This document shows, in pieces, positions 43,682 to 51,959 of a stretch of DNA of 64,000 nucleotides. Under the pieces are notes generated by a model, which saw only the letters and a program-made list of their open reading frames with translations, ran no database searches and was not told where the DNA came from. Made by a program: the position numbers and the translations under genes. Position 1 is the stretch's first letter, and the number at the start of each line of letters is the position of its first letter. The stretch comes from Bacillota bacterium (GTDB taxonomy: Bacteria > Bacillota > Clostridia > Oscillospirales > Acutalibacteraceae). The DNA is taken from assembly GCA_023418995.1 (NCBI GenBank), contig JAEZYP010000037.1, positions 1-64,000 of the forward strand, in the 5' to 3' direction.

Positions 43682-44143
43682 TTAAACAATTCTGCTTGCA
43701 GGAATAGACTGATCGTTGCGCACTTTCAGCGGTACAAAAACAATCCCGCCAAGCACAGGACTGTCAACGACTTCGGTTGCTTTTAAGCGTACATAGCCAT
43801 AACCGGACGCGGCCAGCTTTGCGGCATGAACGTAAATAACGTAGATTTGTGAACTTCCGGCAGTCGTAGCAAATCCGGAAGAAGTTGCCGCAGTCACCGC
43901 GCCGTAAGTATCGCCTGTGGTGTTAGCCTGATATTCAAACGCAATCGCAGAAGTTGTAGTCGGCGTTACATCGTCGCAGGCTTCAAGCGTAATTGTGCTG
44001 GTTCCGGTAGCCCCAACACCTTTATAAACAACAAATGCGCCTTCTATAATGTTTTTAAGGTTGATAACATCACTAACGGCAGTACCGGAAAACGCATCAG
44101 CAACAGGGTCAAGGCCTTTTACAGGTTGTAAAAATTTATCCAT
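43682..44143 (-). CDS. Putative capsid decoration protein
   Basis: 153 residues, Thr/Ala/Gly-rich and beta-structured (TLEACDDVTPTTTSAIAFEY). Its position directly after the major capsid gene suggests a capsid stabilising or decoration protein. Confidence 0.65.
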   Translation of the reverse strand: MDKFLQPVKGLDPVADAFSGTAVSDVINLKNIIEGAFVVYKGVGATGTSTITLEACDDVTPTTTSAIAFEYQANTTGDTYGAVTAATSSGFATTAGSSQIYVIYVHAAKLAASGYGYVRLKATEVVDSPVLGGIVFVPLKVRNDQSIPASRIV

Positions 44144-44156
44144 TGTTTATACCTCC

Positions 44157-45446
44157 TTATGCTCTTGCAGCCAGCGCAACAAAACTGGACAGCGTGTTTG
44201 CGCCCTTATACGGAGTAATCGGGCTGTTAATGACCGGCTGACCGTCAAGACGGTAAGTAATGCGGAAAGTCATTTCATCATAAAGGAACTGGACGTGCAT
44301 AGAAGACGCCATTTGCGGTGCGCCCTTTGTGGCCAACAGGTACATAGTCGGGTCAATCAGCATAATGTCCCCAGCATCACCAAGCGCAGCGCATTGTTCC
44401 ATTGGCATAACCGGACGGCCTTTTAGCGTTCCTTTAGTCATGTATTCCATTGCCAGTGGTGAGAGAGTACCTCCAGTTCCGATTGCAAGTGACATAGCGT
44501 CAAGCTGCGGCTCACATTCCTGATTAATCAGCCATACTGCGTTAGCGCGGGACGGGGAAAGCAAACGATTCCACATCTTGCTAATATTTTCGTGAACGAT
44601 GGTGTCTGCGGCCTGTGCGGATTCTTTAGCCTGAGAAATCAACGCCCCGGAATTGAGGATTCCCAAAGGCTGTCCGGCACCAGTTCCGCGAAATACAGAA
44701 TCAACAGCAAGAAAGGAAAGTTCCTCTGCAAACGCCTGAGACAGCACAGATTCCATAGCGGAAGAATCTGCCAACAATTCATCTGTGGCGTAGTACAACG
44801 CCATCAGTTTATTTAGCTGCAATTCAATCTTACGGAATTTAGGCTTGCTTGCTGTAACAGTGGATGCTTCGGACGCCCAATATCCTTGTACGCCGCCCCA
44901 GCGGGAACCGGTTGCGCGGCTTGTCTCGTCAATACCGTTCAGCTTTACACTGTTTGAATTTCCGCTGATAGGCACCTGCCGACACATAGTCAATAGAGGG
45001 GATTGGTCAAACATGACCTTCTGAATTTCAGAAATAAAGTCCTGCTGAACAAGAAATCCACCTTCGGAAGGCATTGTTTCGTTTGCGCCGCTTGCGTTTT
45101 GCACAGCAAGCAATCTGTTATCAATTTTCGCTCCCTGTCTGGACGATGAAACAACGGCCATGAGCTGTTCGCCAAAGTTTTTAAAAGGTCCTTTGTGGTC
45201 TTTTGCTTCGGCATAAATCGGCTCATTTGCAGGTTTTTTATCTACAATTTCTTCACCGTTTGCGTCGAATTGTTTACCTTTGTCCATTGTTTCCTGCAAG
45301 GAAATTTTCGCTTCAATAGAAGCAATTTCCTTTTGAAAGTTTGTGAGTTCTTCTGCAGTTACGCCCTCTTTATTCAAAAGAGCTTGCGCCGATGTTTTCT
45401 TTGTTGCTAAATCAGCAATCAAAGCGTTCATTGCTTTTGATTTCAT
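44157..45446 (-). CDS. Major capsid protein, HK97 type
   Basis: 429 residues from ATG 45446 (GGAGGTAACAC upstream). The first about 110 residues are a coiled-coil delta/scaffold domain; after it come MPSEGGFLVQQDFISEIQKV, LLTMCRQVPISGNSNSVKL and the E-loop/P-domain elements ending VFRGTGAGQPLGILN. A protease gene upstream would remove the delta domain. Confidence 0.95.
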   Translation of the reverse strand: MKSKAMNALIADLATKKTSAQALLNKEGVTAEELTNFQKEIASIEAKISLQETMDKGKQFDANGEEIVDKKPANEPIYAEAKDHKGPFKNFGEQLMAVVSSSRQGAKIDNRLLAVQNASGANETMPSEGGFLVQQDFISEIQKVMFDQSPLLTMCRQVPISGNSNSVKLNGIDETSRATGSRWGGVQGYWASEASTVTASKPKFRKIELQLNKLMALYYATDELLADSSAMESVLSQAFAEELSFLAVDSVFRGTGAGQPLGILNSGALISQAKESAQAADTIVHENISKMWNRLLSPSRANAVWLINQECEPQLDAMSLAIGTGGTLSPLAMEYMTKGTLKGRPVMPMEQCAALGDAGDIMLIDPTMYLLATKGAPQMASSMHVQFLYDEMTFRITYRLDGQPVINSPITPYKGANTLSSFVALAARA

Positions 45447-45482
45447 TTGTGTTACCTCCAATAAATTAAATTTAAAAAAGCC

Positions 45483-46220
45483 TCACAGCGCAAGCTGTAG
45501 GGCAAGTTTGGCTTTAGCTTTGGCAATATCTTCATCTTTTTGCGGCTTTTCAATATCAAAAAGTCTTTTGATTGAGCTGTTCGTGCTGTTGAAAACCGCG
45601 TTTCGTCCAAAAGCAAAATTCATTGCTTCCGGTTTTGTACCAGGTTCTGCGTAAAGCATACTATCAGCAAATCCTTCTTTAATTGCTTGTTTTGCTGACA
45701 TATATGTTTCATCGTCCATAAGCTGCGATATTTTGTTTCTTGAACGACCGGTTTTAATTTGGTAAGCGTTCATGATAGAATCTTTTACTGTGTCCAAAAC
45801 GTCCGCTGCTTTTCTAAGGTCTGTAGCATATCCTTCGGCGTAAGTAAGCGGATTATGGATCATCATGATAGCAACCGGCGACATTTGAATTTCTCCGCCT
45901 GCCATTGCGATAACTGAGGCTGCGCTCATTGCCTTGCCGTCGATTTTTACGGTAACTTTCCCTTTATGCTCCATGAGCGCATTGTAAATTCCTGCTGCTG
46001 CAAACACATTTCCGCCATAAGAATCAATCCAAACGGTAATAGGTTTGTTTTCATATTGCGCAAGTTCATTCTTAAATATGTTTGGTGATGTTGCTTGCAC
46101 TCCAGCCCATTCATATAGCCATGCATCGTTATCGTCTATGATTTCGCCCTCAATGCGCAATTCAACGCTTTCCGGTTCTGTCTCGCTTTTTGCTATGTTT
46201 TTGAAGTCCCAAAATTTCAT
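45483..46220 (-). CDS. Prohead protease, ClpP type
   Basis: 245 residues. VWIDSYGGNVFAAAGIYNAL, the nucleophile Ser in GKAMSAASVIAMAG, catalytic His in AIMMIHNPLTYAEG and the Asp after it form the ClpP/S14 triad. Matures the capsid. Confidence 0.93.
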   Translation of the reverse strand: MKFWDFKNIAKSETEPESVELRIEGEIIDDNDAWLYEWAGVQATSPNIFKNELAQYENKPITVWIDSYGGNVFAAAGIYNALMEHKGKVTVKIDGKAMSAASVIAMAGGEIQMSPVAIMMIHNPLTYAEGYATDLRKAADVLDTVKDSIMNAYQIKTGRSRNKISQLMDDETYMSAKQAIKEGFADSMLYAEPGTKPEAMNFAFGRNAVFNSTNSSIKRLFDIEKPQKDEDIAKAKAKLALQLAL

Positions 46221-46223
46221 AAG

Positions 46224-47477
46224 TTAGCTCCTTTCCTTTAAAATATTTTGAATTTCTTCAAGCACTTTTGCGTTTACCGCATTAGCCTGATTTGTTCCGG
46301 CTTCAATCATGTTTGCAGGTTGCAAATAAATATTGCCCCCCTCGATTGCCGGAAGATTTTCAAGCTTGCGAATGTCGTTTACGCACAGCCAGCCCCATTG
46401 ACGGCCAGATGCATAGAACGCAGAACGCGCCGCACTGTCGCCGCGCATTAATCCGTCTAATTTAGCCTCAATAAAATACCCCTGTATTCTTTGCGCAGAG
46501 GTAAGAAGCTGCATATTGATTGCTTCTTCAAATCTTTTAAAAATCGGAAGCATTGTGTAAACGACAAATTCAAGGGATTGATGCTCAATGTTATTGTTTG
46601 TGCTGCGATCCAGTTTATTGACAAGGTGCTGTGGGACGCGATAAATTCGGCATATGTCCTCAATCTGAAATGCTTTACTTTCAAGAAGCTGCGCGTCTGT
46701 TGGGTTTACCGTAAACGGTTCCCAATCAAGACCACCCTCTAAAAGCATTGGACGTCCGGAGTTTTGTTGGCCGGAATACTTTTCGTCAAGTTGCTTTTTC
46801 AAACGATTAAGCGCAATCTCGCTTAATTCTCCTGGTAATTTGAATGCGCCGGAAGGATTGGCTCCGTTTTTGAAGAAATTTACACCGAATTGTTCATAAG
46901 TTAAGCCAAGCCGAATAGCGGATGCCGCATAACTGATTGGTGATAATCCGTGTATTCCATCGATAGACGGACCAGGAACATGAAACACTTGGTCTCGATT
47001 AAGAATTTTTTGTTGCGTCCCGCTTGATATTTTGTAAATAAGTTGCTTTGTATTTTGATCGCGGTCAATTGTGACCATATCCCAAGGGTAGGGATAAAGA
47101 CCAACAATTTCACCGTTTGAATTTAATAATTTTTCGCTTACAGTATTTCCACCAAGATTTAACGCCATCATCCACGCTTCTTTACAAGAAAACGGCGACA
47201 TTTCAGCGTTTGGCTGATAATGCAAAATATCGTAGATCGGTAAATCAGTAGTCGGCTCACGTTCTTTTTGCTGCGAGTCTTTTTTGTAAAGAATAAACGG
47301 TACACTTGCAAATGTTTCTGCAAGCACCCTACAGCAAGCAAACACGGCAGAATATTTCAAAGCTGTTTCGGTATCTATGCTGTTGCAAGGTATTGGATCG
47401 CCAGATAAAAACGCTTTTGTATACTCAGCAAGTGATATGTTAGCAATTTTTAACGCGGCTTTTTGAATTATGTTCAA
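46224..47477 (-). CDS. Portal protein, HK97 type
   Basis: 417 residues. VFACCRVLAETFASVPFILY, PFSCKEAWMMALNLGGNTVS and IEDICRIYRVPQHLVN are HK97 portal motifs. Stop and next start are separated by 3 bases. Confidence 0.95.
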   Translation of the reverse strand: MNIIQKAALKIANISLAEYTKAFLSGDPIPCNSIDTETALKYSAVFACCRVLAETFASVPFILYKKDSQQKEREPTTDLPIYDILHYQPNAEMSPFSCKEAWMMALNLGGNTVSEKLLNSNGEIVGLYPYPWDMVTIDRDQNTKQLIYKISSGTQQKILNRDQVFHVPGPSIDGIHGLSPISYAASAIRLGLTYEQFGVNFFKNGANPSGAFKLPGELSEIALNRLKKQLDEKYSGQQNSGRPMLLEGGLDWEPFTVNPTDAQLLESKAFQIEDICRIYRVPQHLVNKLDRSTNNNIEHQSLEFVVYTMLPIFKRFEEAINMQLLTSAQRIQGYFIEAKLDGLMRGDSAARSAFYASGRQWGWLCVNDIRKLENLPAIEGGNIYLQPANMIEAGTNQANAVNAKVLEEIQNILKERS

Positions 47478-47489
47478 TAAATCACTTCC

Positions 47490-49211
47490 TTAAAGTTCTC
47501 TAAGCCCGTGCTTTTCGTATGGGTTTGATGATTCTTTAACCACAAATCTGACGTGCGCATTCATCAGGCAAGCAGCCGGGTCAATGCGTTCTGTAGAATG
47601 CTCCTTGTCCAGCATGATGTTTTCGTTGCAGTCGGTTCGCGTGACGGCGTTTCCCATACCAAATGCAATAACCGGATTGTTATCGTGAATTATATTTCCT
47701 TTGTAAACTTCGTCCCGAAAATTCTTTGTTGGATAGCCAAGTGTCAACATTCCCTGTGCAATGTCTACCGGCTTATATCCTCTATCTTCAAGGCGTTGCG
47801 CTAACCATGTTGCCATTGCTCGGTCATAACAAACTTCGCCTTTCGCCCAATGGTTGGCTTCATAGGTTTTATCAAGGTAATCAAGAATGTAATCGTAATC
47901 GACTACACTCCCAGGCGTTGCAGTAATCCATTTGTCATCTTTTGACCATAAGTCATAGGATGTTTTATCATGCTTTCGATGGACTTCCAACGTATCAGCA
48001 GGCATAAACGAGTGCCCTTGTATGCCTATTTTGCCATCTGGTAGTCGTATTTCATGTCCTAAACTTGTTAAGTCTATGGACGCTGATAGATCAAGGCCAG
48101 TAATAACTTCGCATCCTTCGGTGTTTGGAAATGGGTTTTCTTTTGTAGCTCCGCATTTGTTCCATTTATCCATTTGCATATAGCCGGATTCGCGCTGATT
48201 TACCCATACGTCCATCGTTTTTGTCAAAAAATCACGCATCTTTTCTGGCTTGTCTTTGGCAACCAGTAATTCGGAACGCGTGTTTTCAAGTACAATAGGG
48301 TCATTATATGTGATCGGGTTTGATTTTCTCCAGAGCGTTTCGTCGTTAATGTCATCAATCAAATTTCCGTCAGCGTCTTTGTCCAGTTCATAGATAACAG
48401 CAAAATAACGGTCGTTCTCAACTGGATTATCCGGGTCAAGAATTTTTGACACATAGGTATATTCTTCTTTGTAGCATGGAGAATTGAGATTAACTCCTGC
48501 GGTCGTTATGATAATTAAAATCGGCTGCTTACGGGTTTTCATACCGGAAGTTAAAAGGTCATAATATTCTGATGTTTCATGTTCGTGGTATTCGTCTAAT
48601 ATTCCGCACTGAGGATTAGACCCGGAGCCTTTTTCACGGTCGTCTTTTGACAATCGGATAAAAGTAGACCCGCTTTTCGGATGCTCTATTGCGCCGTACC
48701 GGGTGACAAATTTATCTTTTAGAAAGTCACACCGCTTATAAATCAAATTTGCTTCATTCCAGACATATTTAGTCTGCTCTCGTTTTGTTGCGCCGATGTA
48801 AACTTCTGAACACGGTTCACCAAATGCGGATTCTTCATAAAGTGCTACGATTGCCAAGTCCTGTGACTTAGCGTTCTTACGGGCCTTTTGAATGTAGGCG
48901 TTACGGAACCGGCGCAATCCGTTGTCTTTGCGTATCCATCCATAAATTTGCCCAAACTCAAATTTTTCTGTAATATGCGGTTCTTTGTATGTACCCTCTA
49001 ATTGTCCTTTGGTATGTTTGAACAATCGCATCCAGTCGAAGAATGTGTTTGCTTTTGCTTCTTCGAATATATATGGAAAATCCTCCGTTCCCTGTCTTTC
49101 AAGGTCTCGGAGGAATCTCATGCAAGCCCAATTATTCTTTTTGCAGGAAACTATTTCTCCGCTGATACAGTCATTGCAGTATTGAATAAGTTCGCCGGTT
49201 AGATTAGACAT
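47490..49211 (-). CDS. Terminase large subunit
   Basis: 573 residues from ATG 49211 (an in-frame TTG lies two codons earlier). RKNAKSQDLAIVALY is the variant Walker A, Walker B with GILDEYHEHET follows, and nuclease Asp residues lie in EVITGLDLSASIDLTSLGHE. Motor and nuclease that package the phage DNA. Confidence 0.94.
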   Translation of the reverse strand: MSNLTGELIQYCNDCISGEIVSCKKNNWACMRFLRDLERQGTEDFPYIFEEAKANTFFDWMRLFKHTKGQLEGTYKEPHITEKFEFGQIYGWIRKDNGLRRFRNAYIQKARKNAKSQDLAIVALYEESAFGEPCSEVYIGATKREQTKYVWNEANLIYKRCDFLKDKFVTRYGAIEHPKSGSTFIRLSKDDREKGSGSNPQCGILDEYHEHETSEYYDLLTSGMKTRKQPILIIITTAGVNLNSPCYKEEYTYVSKILDPDNPVENDRYFAVIYELDKDADGNLIDDINDETLWRKSNPITYNDPIVLENTRSELLVAKDKPEKMRDFLTKTMDVWVNQRESGYMQMDKWNKCGATKENPFPNTEGCEVITGLDLSASIDLTSLGHEIRLPDGKIGIQGHSFMPADTLEVHRKHDKTSYDLWSKDDKWITATPGSVVDYDYILDYLDKTYEANHWAKGEVCYDRAMATWLAQRLEDRGYKPVDIAQGMLTLGYPTKNFRDEVYKGNIIHDNNPVIAFGMGNAVTRTDCNENIMLDKEHSTERIDPAACLMNAHVRFVVKESSNPYEKHGLREL

Positions 49212-49713
49212 TTCCAAACTTCCTATCTAATTCAGTTTTTTGCGGCTCTTCCTGCTTCTTCGGTACGTTTTTTACTCTTGCCGTAGGATTTAGAAACAAG
49301 CGATCCTCCATTTTCAGCAGCATATCGCGTGACCGGTTGAGATTTCCTTCCATTCCGCTAATAGATTTATACATTGTTACCATCTGGCCAGAGTTTTCGC
49401 ATTTATCAATATCACTTTCCATGCGTTGAAGTAATTGTTCCATTGCATCAACCTCAGAAGTAAGCAGGCAATACCGGTTAATTATGTTTTCATCCAGTCC
49501 GTCAACATAGTCGATTTTTTTATAGAGCTTTTGAAGCTTCATAAACATTTCAAGAGCAACCGGATTGCTTTTTACTTTCTTATTTGGCTGATAAGGAGAA
49601 TCTGATTTTAAGGACTCCTCTTTTTTCTTTCTTTCTGCAATTTGTTTCTTTGTAAGATGTGTTTTACCTTCCAATAAAATCAATTCCACAGGCTTTGACG
49701 GGCGTCCTGCCAT
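49204..49713 (-). CDS. Terminase small subunit, P27 family
   Basis: 169 residues. MAGRPSKPVELILLEGKTHL then KKQIAERKKKEE and NPVALEMFMKLQKLYKKIDY are typical of P27-type TerS. Overlaps terL by 8 bases. Confidence 0.9.
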   Translation of the reverse strand: MAGRPSKPVELILLEGKTHLTKKQIAERKKKEESLKSDSPYQPNKKVKSNPVALEMFMKLQKLYKKIDYVDGLDENIINRYCLLTSEVDAMEQLLQRMESDIDKCENSGQMVTMYKSISGMEGNLNRSRDMLLKMEDRLFLNPTARVKNVPKKQEEPQKTELDRKFGNV

Positions 49714-49834
49714 GTTTTTAGCTCCTTTCTATCATTTTTGAGTAGCTTCTTAAATTAATCCATAAAAGGAAGTTTTTACACAGATTAGGCCAGCGCGGTC
49801 TTTTCTTGCAATGCCCAGAGGATTTTATACCCCC
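49714..49834. other. Gap upstream of terS, candidate packaging site
   Basis: 121 bases without a gene between terS and a zinc-ribbon gene. In HNH/HK97 cos phages the cos site lies between HNH gene and terS; a C-run (ATACCCCCCTAC) at 49,829-49,840 is the only striking feature. Not proven. Confidence 0.3.
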
Positions 49835-50122
49835 CTACTTCTTTTTAATTTTTAGAAATTGATTGCTAATTTTTTTCAAATGTAAATTCCCGTGAATATC
49901 ACAAATGATTTTATAAGTTTTCCCGTTGTCGTCATGCACTATAACGCGGTCAAGGTCAATCAGGTCAACGTCTGGCTCTTTGTAGCTTTTACTTGGAATA
50001 AATAATTCTATTGGGTTTAAGACTAATGGGCCTTTGCATATAGGGCAATTTCTTCCATCAGTTATTGTTCCATCAAGCATAAATGTACGTCCGCATTTTA
50101 AACAAACATATTCTTTTTTCAT
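49835..50122 (-). CDS. Zinc-ribbon phage protein
   Basis: 95 residues. N-terminal CLKCGRTFML and CPICKGPL zinc pairs; the rest is unassigned, with a basic C-terminus (LKIKKK). Lies between HNH and terS. Confidence 0.75.
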   Translation of the reverse strand: MKKEYVCLKCGRTFMLDGTITDGRNCPICKGPLVLNPIELFIPSKSYKEPDVDLIDLDRVIVHDDNGKTYKIICDIHGNLHLKKISNQFLKIKKK

Positions 50123-50124
50123 TG

Positions 50125-50469
50125 CTATTCTCCCCTCATCGTGCGCCTAGAATGGCACTCATGGCACAGTCCCATCAAATTACTTTCCTCATACTTCAAC
50201 GCTGGATAGTTTCTGAGCTTTCGAACGTGGTGAACTTCTGTTGCCGATATGTACTTGCCTTGCTTAACACAATCAACGCATAGCGGATGCTTGCTCAAGT
50301 ATTGAAGTCTGAACCGTCCCCATTGCGAATCATATCCGCGCTGCCTAGAGTTCTTACGGTAATGGTCACGCTGTCTGTATTCCTCTATGTGATCGTCACA
50401 GTATCCAGATACATTGCGTGTAAGATTAGGGCAACCAGAATGTTTGCATGGGCGTAATGGTCTATTCAT
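50125..50469 (-). CDS. HNH endonuclease (packaging-associated)
   Basis: 114 residues. CKHSGCPNLTRNVSGYC zinc pairs, RLQYLSKHPLCVDCVKQGK, then ATEVHHVRKL (HH), NLMGLCHECHSRRT (N, H). HNH proteins beside terminase genes are known to be needed for cos cleavage in phages such as HK97; the same role is likely. Confidence 0.9.
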   Translation of the reverse strand: MNRPLRPCKHSGCPNLTRNVSGYCDDHIEEYRQRDHYRKNSRQRGYDSQWGRFRLQYLSKHPLCVDCVKQGKYISATEVHHVRKLRNYPALKYEESNLMGLCHECHSRRTMRGE

Positions 50470-50620
50470 TTCGATTCCCTTCTACCCTATTTTGTTTTCT
50501 TAAATGTTTTGGTTTATATCTTTTTGTCCACATTAAAGAAATGATTTGCATTATTGTTTCAGCAACGCAAAATGAAATAAAAAGAATTCCAAAATGAATC
50601 AAATCTATTTGATTAAACAT
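50462..50620 (-). CDS. Small single-helix membrane protein
   Basis: 52 residues: MFNQIDLIHFGILFISFCVA opens a membrane segment and the C-terminus is basic. GGGAGGGG before the ATG; stop overlaps the HNH start (ATGAATAG). Confidence 0.6.
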   Translation of the reverse strand: MFNQIDLIHFGILFISFCVAETIMQIISLMWTKRYKPKHLRKQNRVEGNRNE

Positions 50621-50765
50621 TTTTTCCCCTCCCGCACCACATTAACCTATCCCATTCCGCTTGCAATTCAGCAAGTTTTGCATTCTCATGGATTGACCGG
50701 CGTGGCTTGTTTTTGAGATTCAGTATTTCCCGATATAAGATTCTGCGGCGTTGCGGTATATCCAT
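50613..50765 (-). CDS. Small phage protein, overlapping gene
   Basis: 50 residues from ATG 50765, which has a perfect GGAGGAACAAAC site. Helical, LYREILNLKNKPRRSIHENA and EWDRLMWCGRG. Its 5' part overlaps the 50686-50850 gene by 80 bases in another frame. Confidence 0.65.
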   Translation of the reverse strand: MDIPQRRRILYREILNLKNKPRRSIHENAKLAELQAEWDRLMWCGRGKNV

Positions 50766-50850
50766 GTTTGTTCCTCCAATACGCATCGGCCCGTCTTTCT
50801 GCTGCTCCAAATACTTTCGCATTGAATTTTGGTTTATACTGTGGTTTCAT
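50686..50850 (-). CDS. Small phage protein downstream of tRNA island
   Basis: 54 residues (MKPQYKPKFNAKVFGAAERR, ADAYWRNKHGY...). AGGATT before ATG. The AERRADAYWRNKHGYTA pattern looks like a real protein family of small phage proteins. Overlaps the gene at 50613-50765. Confidence 0.65.
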   Translation of the reverse strand: MKPQYKPKFNAKVFGAAERRADAYWRNKHGYTATPQNLISGNTESQKQATPVNP

Positions 50851-50867
50851 CGTAATCCTCATAAAAG

Positions 50868-50901
50868 AACCAGCGGCAGTAAATTAATACCGTCGCTGGT
50901 T
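50868..50901 (-). terminator. Terminator of the RNA island
   Basis: Minus-strand AACCAGCG/CGCTGGTT stem, then CTTTTAT. Ends the non-coding island, 17 bases before the next ATG. Confidence 0.7.
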
Positions 50902-50907
50902 TGGTTT

Positions 50908-50987
50908 GTTATCGGGCAGACTTCGATATCTGCGCGTACGTTCCAGAACGTACAAGATTGTGCGTATTCCTTTTCGCCACCGATAAC
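50908..50987 (-). ncRNA. tRNA-like cloverleaf, degenerate class II (Tyr-like)
   Basis: GTTATCGG (50980-50987) pairs perfectly with CCGATAAC (50908-50915). Inside lie a D-arm like those of class II tRNAs (GCG AAAAGGAATA CGC), a T-arm-like hairpin (GCAGA TATCGAAG TCTGC) and TTGTA where a Tyr anticodon (GTA) would be. But the anticodon stem does not pair; a palindrome GTACGTTCTGGAACGTAC takes its place. No CCA is encoded. Either a decayed tRNA-Tyr or a tRNA mimic. Confidence 0.45.
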
Positions 50988-51027
50988 TATTCAGTTTGTT
51001 CCCCTAGTACAAGCAAAGACATAGGAG

Positions 51028-51051
51028 AAACGGCAGTTGATAAAGCCGTTT
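51028..51051 (-). terminator. Hairpin directly after tRNA-Ile
   Basis: AAACGGC/GCCGTTT stem right at the 3' end of the tRNA, followed by TCTCC; possible processing or weak termination signal. Confidence 0.5.
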
Positions 51052-51124
51052 GGTGCCAACATCACGTTCCGACCGTGATTCTGTCGCTTATAAGGCAACC
51101 GCACTACCATTGTGCTATATTGGC
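51051..51124 (-). tRNA. Phage tRNA-Ile (UAU)
   Basis: 74-nt cloverleaf: acceptor GCCAATA/TGTTGGC, T8-A9, D-arm GCAC AATGGTA GTGC with GG, G26, anticodon stem GTTGC/GCGAC, loop CTTATAA (anticodon UAU, 51090-51092), 4-base variable loop, T-stem TCACG/CGTGA, discriminator A and encoded CCA. The T-loop GTCGGAA departs from consensus at positions 54 and 58. It would read AUA codons without the lysidine-modified tRNA normally used by bacteria. Confidence 0.8.
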
Positions 51125-51345
51125 ATACGCCCAGCTTTCGTATCGTTTTCCCTTTCGGTACTCTGCCGGTCTACTTGCTGGGTTAATGTCAGTTTCGTAC
51201 CCACACCATTAAAGCGGCTATTCCTGACTGGCGCCAATCGTGGTATCATTGCAACCTTGTTTGGCATATATGCGCCCGGAGAAAGAATAAGCCGGGCGCA
51301 TAGGGAATATCTAAATAATACTTTTAGGCATACTTTTACACTATG
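51125..51345 (-). other. Structured non-coding part of the tRNA island
   Basis: About 220 bases without a believable gene. Helices visible on the minus strand: TGCGCCCGG/CCGGGCGCA (51,271-51,300); GCCAA...TTGGC followed by GCCA (about 51,232-51,264), like a tRNA acceptor shorn of its arms; GTCAG/CTGAC; and CCCAGC (51177-51182) with GCTGGG (51130-51135) enclosing a D-arm-like GTA...TAC hairpin. It could be a run of decayed tRNAs or one larger ncRNA. Confidence 0.45.
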
Positions 51346-51352
51346 AATTATA

Positions 51353-51664
51353 TCACGGAATTATTGATTCTGTCAAGAGAATTTCAATTTCTTTTGGAAA
51401 TAAACTTCTAAAATCATCGTCTCTTAAATTACCAATAAAATAACAAGTTCCAAAACATTTTTTTCCTTTTACATGAGTGTTTTTTATGTAATCATTATTT
51501 TTTCGATTTGTAGCAATAATTACTTTTTTATAATACTCAAAGTTAGCTTTCCCTGATTCTAAGACTCTTTCCATGCTGTTGATATCGCTTCGTATAATTT
51601 TTTTATAAGGTTTTTTGTCAGGTGGTACTACTAAAATTAAAAATTTCGATTGGCAGTTTTCCAA
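51353..51664 (-). CDS. DUF3846-like phage protein
   Basis: 103 residues. KFLILVVPPDKKPYKKIIRS at the N-terminus and FGTCYFIGNLRDDDFRSLFP near the end match the pattern of DUF3846 proteins found in phages and plasmids. Function unknown. Confidence 0.65.
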   Translation of the reverse strand: MENCQSKFLILVVPPDKKPYKKIIRSDINSMERVLESGKANFEYYKKVIIATNRKNNDYIKNTHVKGKKCFGTCYFIGNLRDDDFRSLFPKEIEILLTESIIP

Positions 51665-51948
51665 TTTATTTTACCCCTTTTTATAATTATTCCTTTAAGC
51701 ATTGCGGAAGCTTTAATTTTAACCAATTCGTCAATGCACCAATTTATTTCGTTTTCGATTTCAACAATTTTTTCAACAGCAAACTGAATTTTGTTTGGCT
51801 GTTCTCCACCCTTTGGCATATCTGACAATGTAGGCGTAATTTTGGTTGCCCTTGCCATCCATTCAGCGCGCTCCTCAAGTAAACGATCGATTCTGCGGCT
51901 AATTGCTTTATATCGCCCTAAATACTCAATTTTTTCTTGGCTTGTCAT
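51637..51948 (-). CDS. DUF1492-like protein lacking its usual C-terminus
   Basis: 103 residues from ATG 51948 (AAAAGGAGGGC upstream). RIDRLLEERAEWMARATKIT, LSDMPKGGEQ and VEKIVEIENEINWCIDELVK match DUF1492 phage proteins, which normally go on into a sigma-70-region-4-like segment. Here that part is replaced by a short basic tail, and the end overlaps the next gene by 28 bases. Confidence 0.65.
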   Translation of the reverse strand: MTSQEKIEYLGRYKAISRRIDRLLEERAEWMARATKITPTLSDMPKGGEQPNKIQFAVEKIVEIENEINWCIDELVKIKASAMLKGIIIKRGKINWKTANRNF

Positions 51949-51959
51949 ATGCCCTCCTT

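Noticed and set aside
51125..51262. Third and fourth complete tRNA genes in the island
   Set aside because: Acceptor-like and D-arm-like pieces can be found, but no fold with all four arms and an anticodon loop can be drawn by hand; left as structured RNA.
50707..51346. Plus-strand open frames across the tRNA island
   Set aside because: Compositions are biased (Cys/Ser/Arg-rich), no ribosome-binding sites fit, and the region is explained better by tRNA-like structure on the minus strand.
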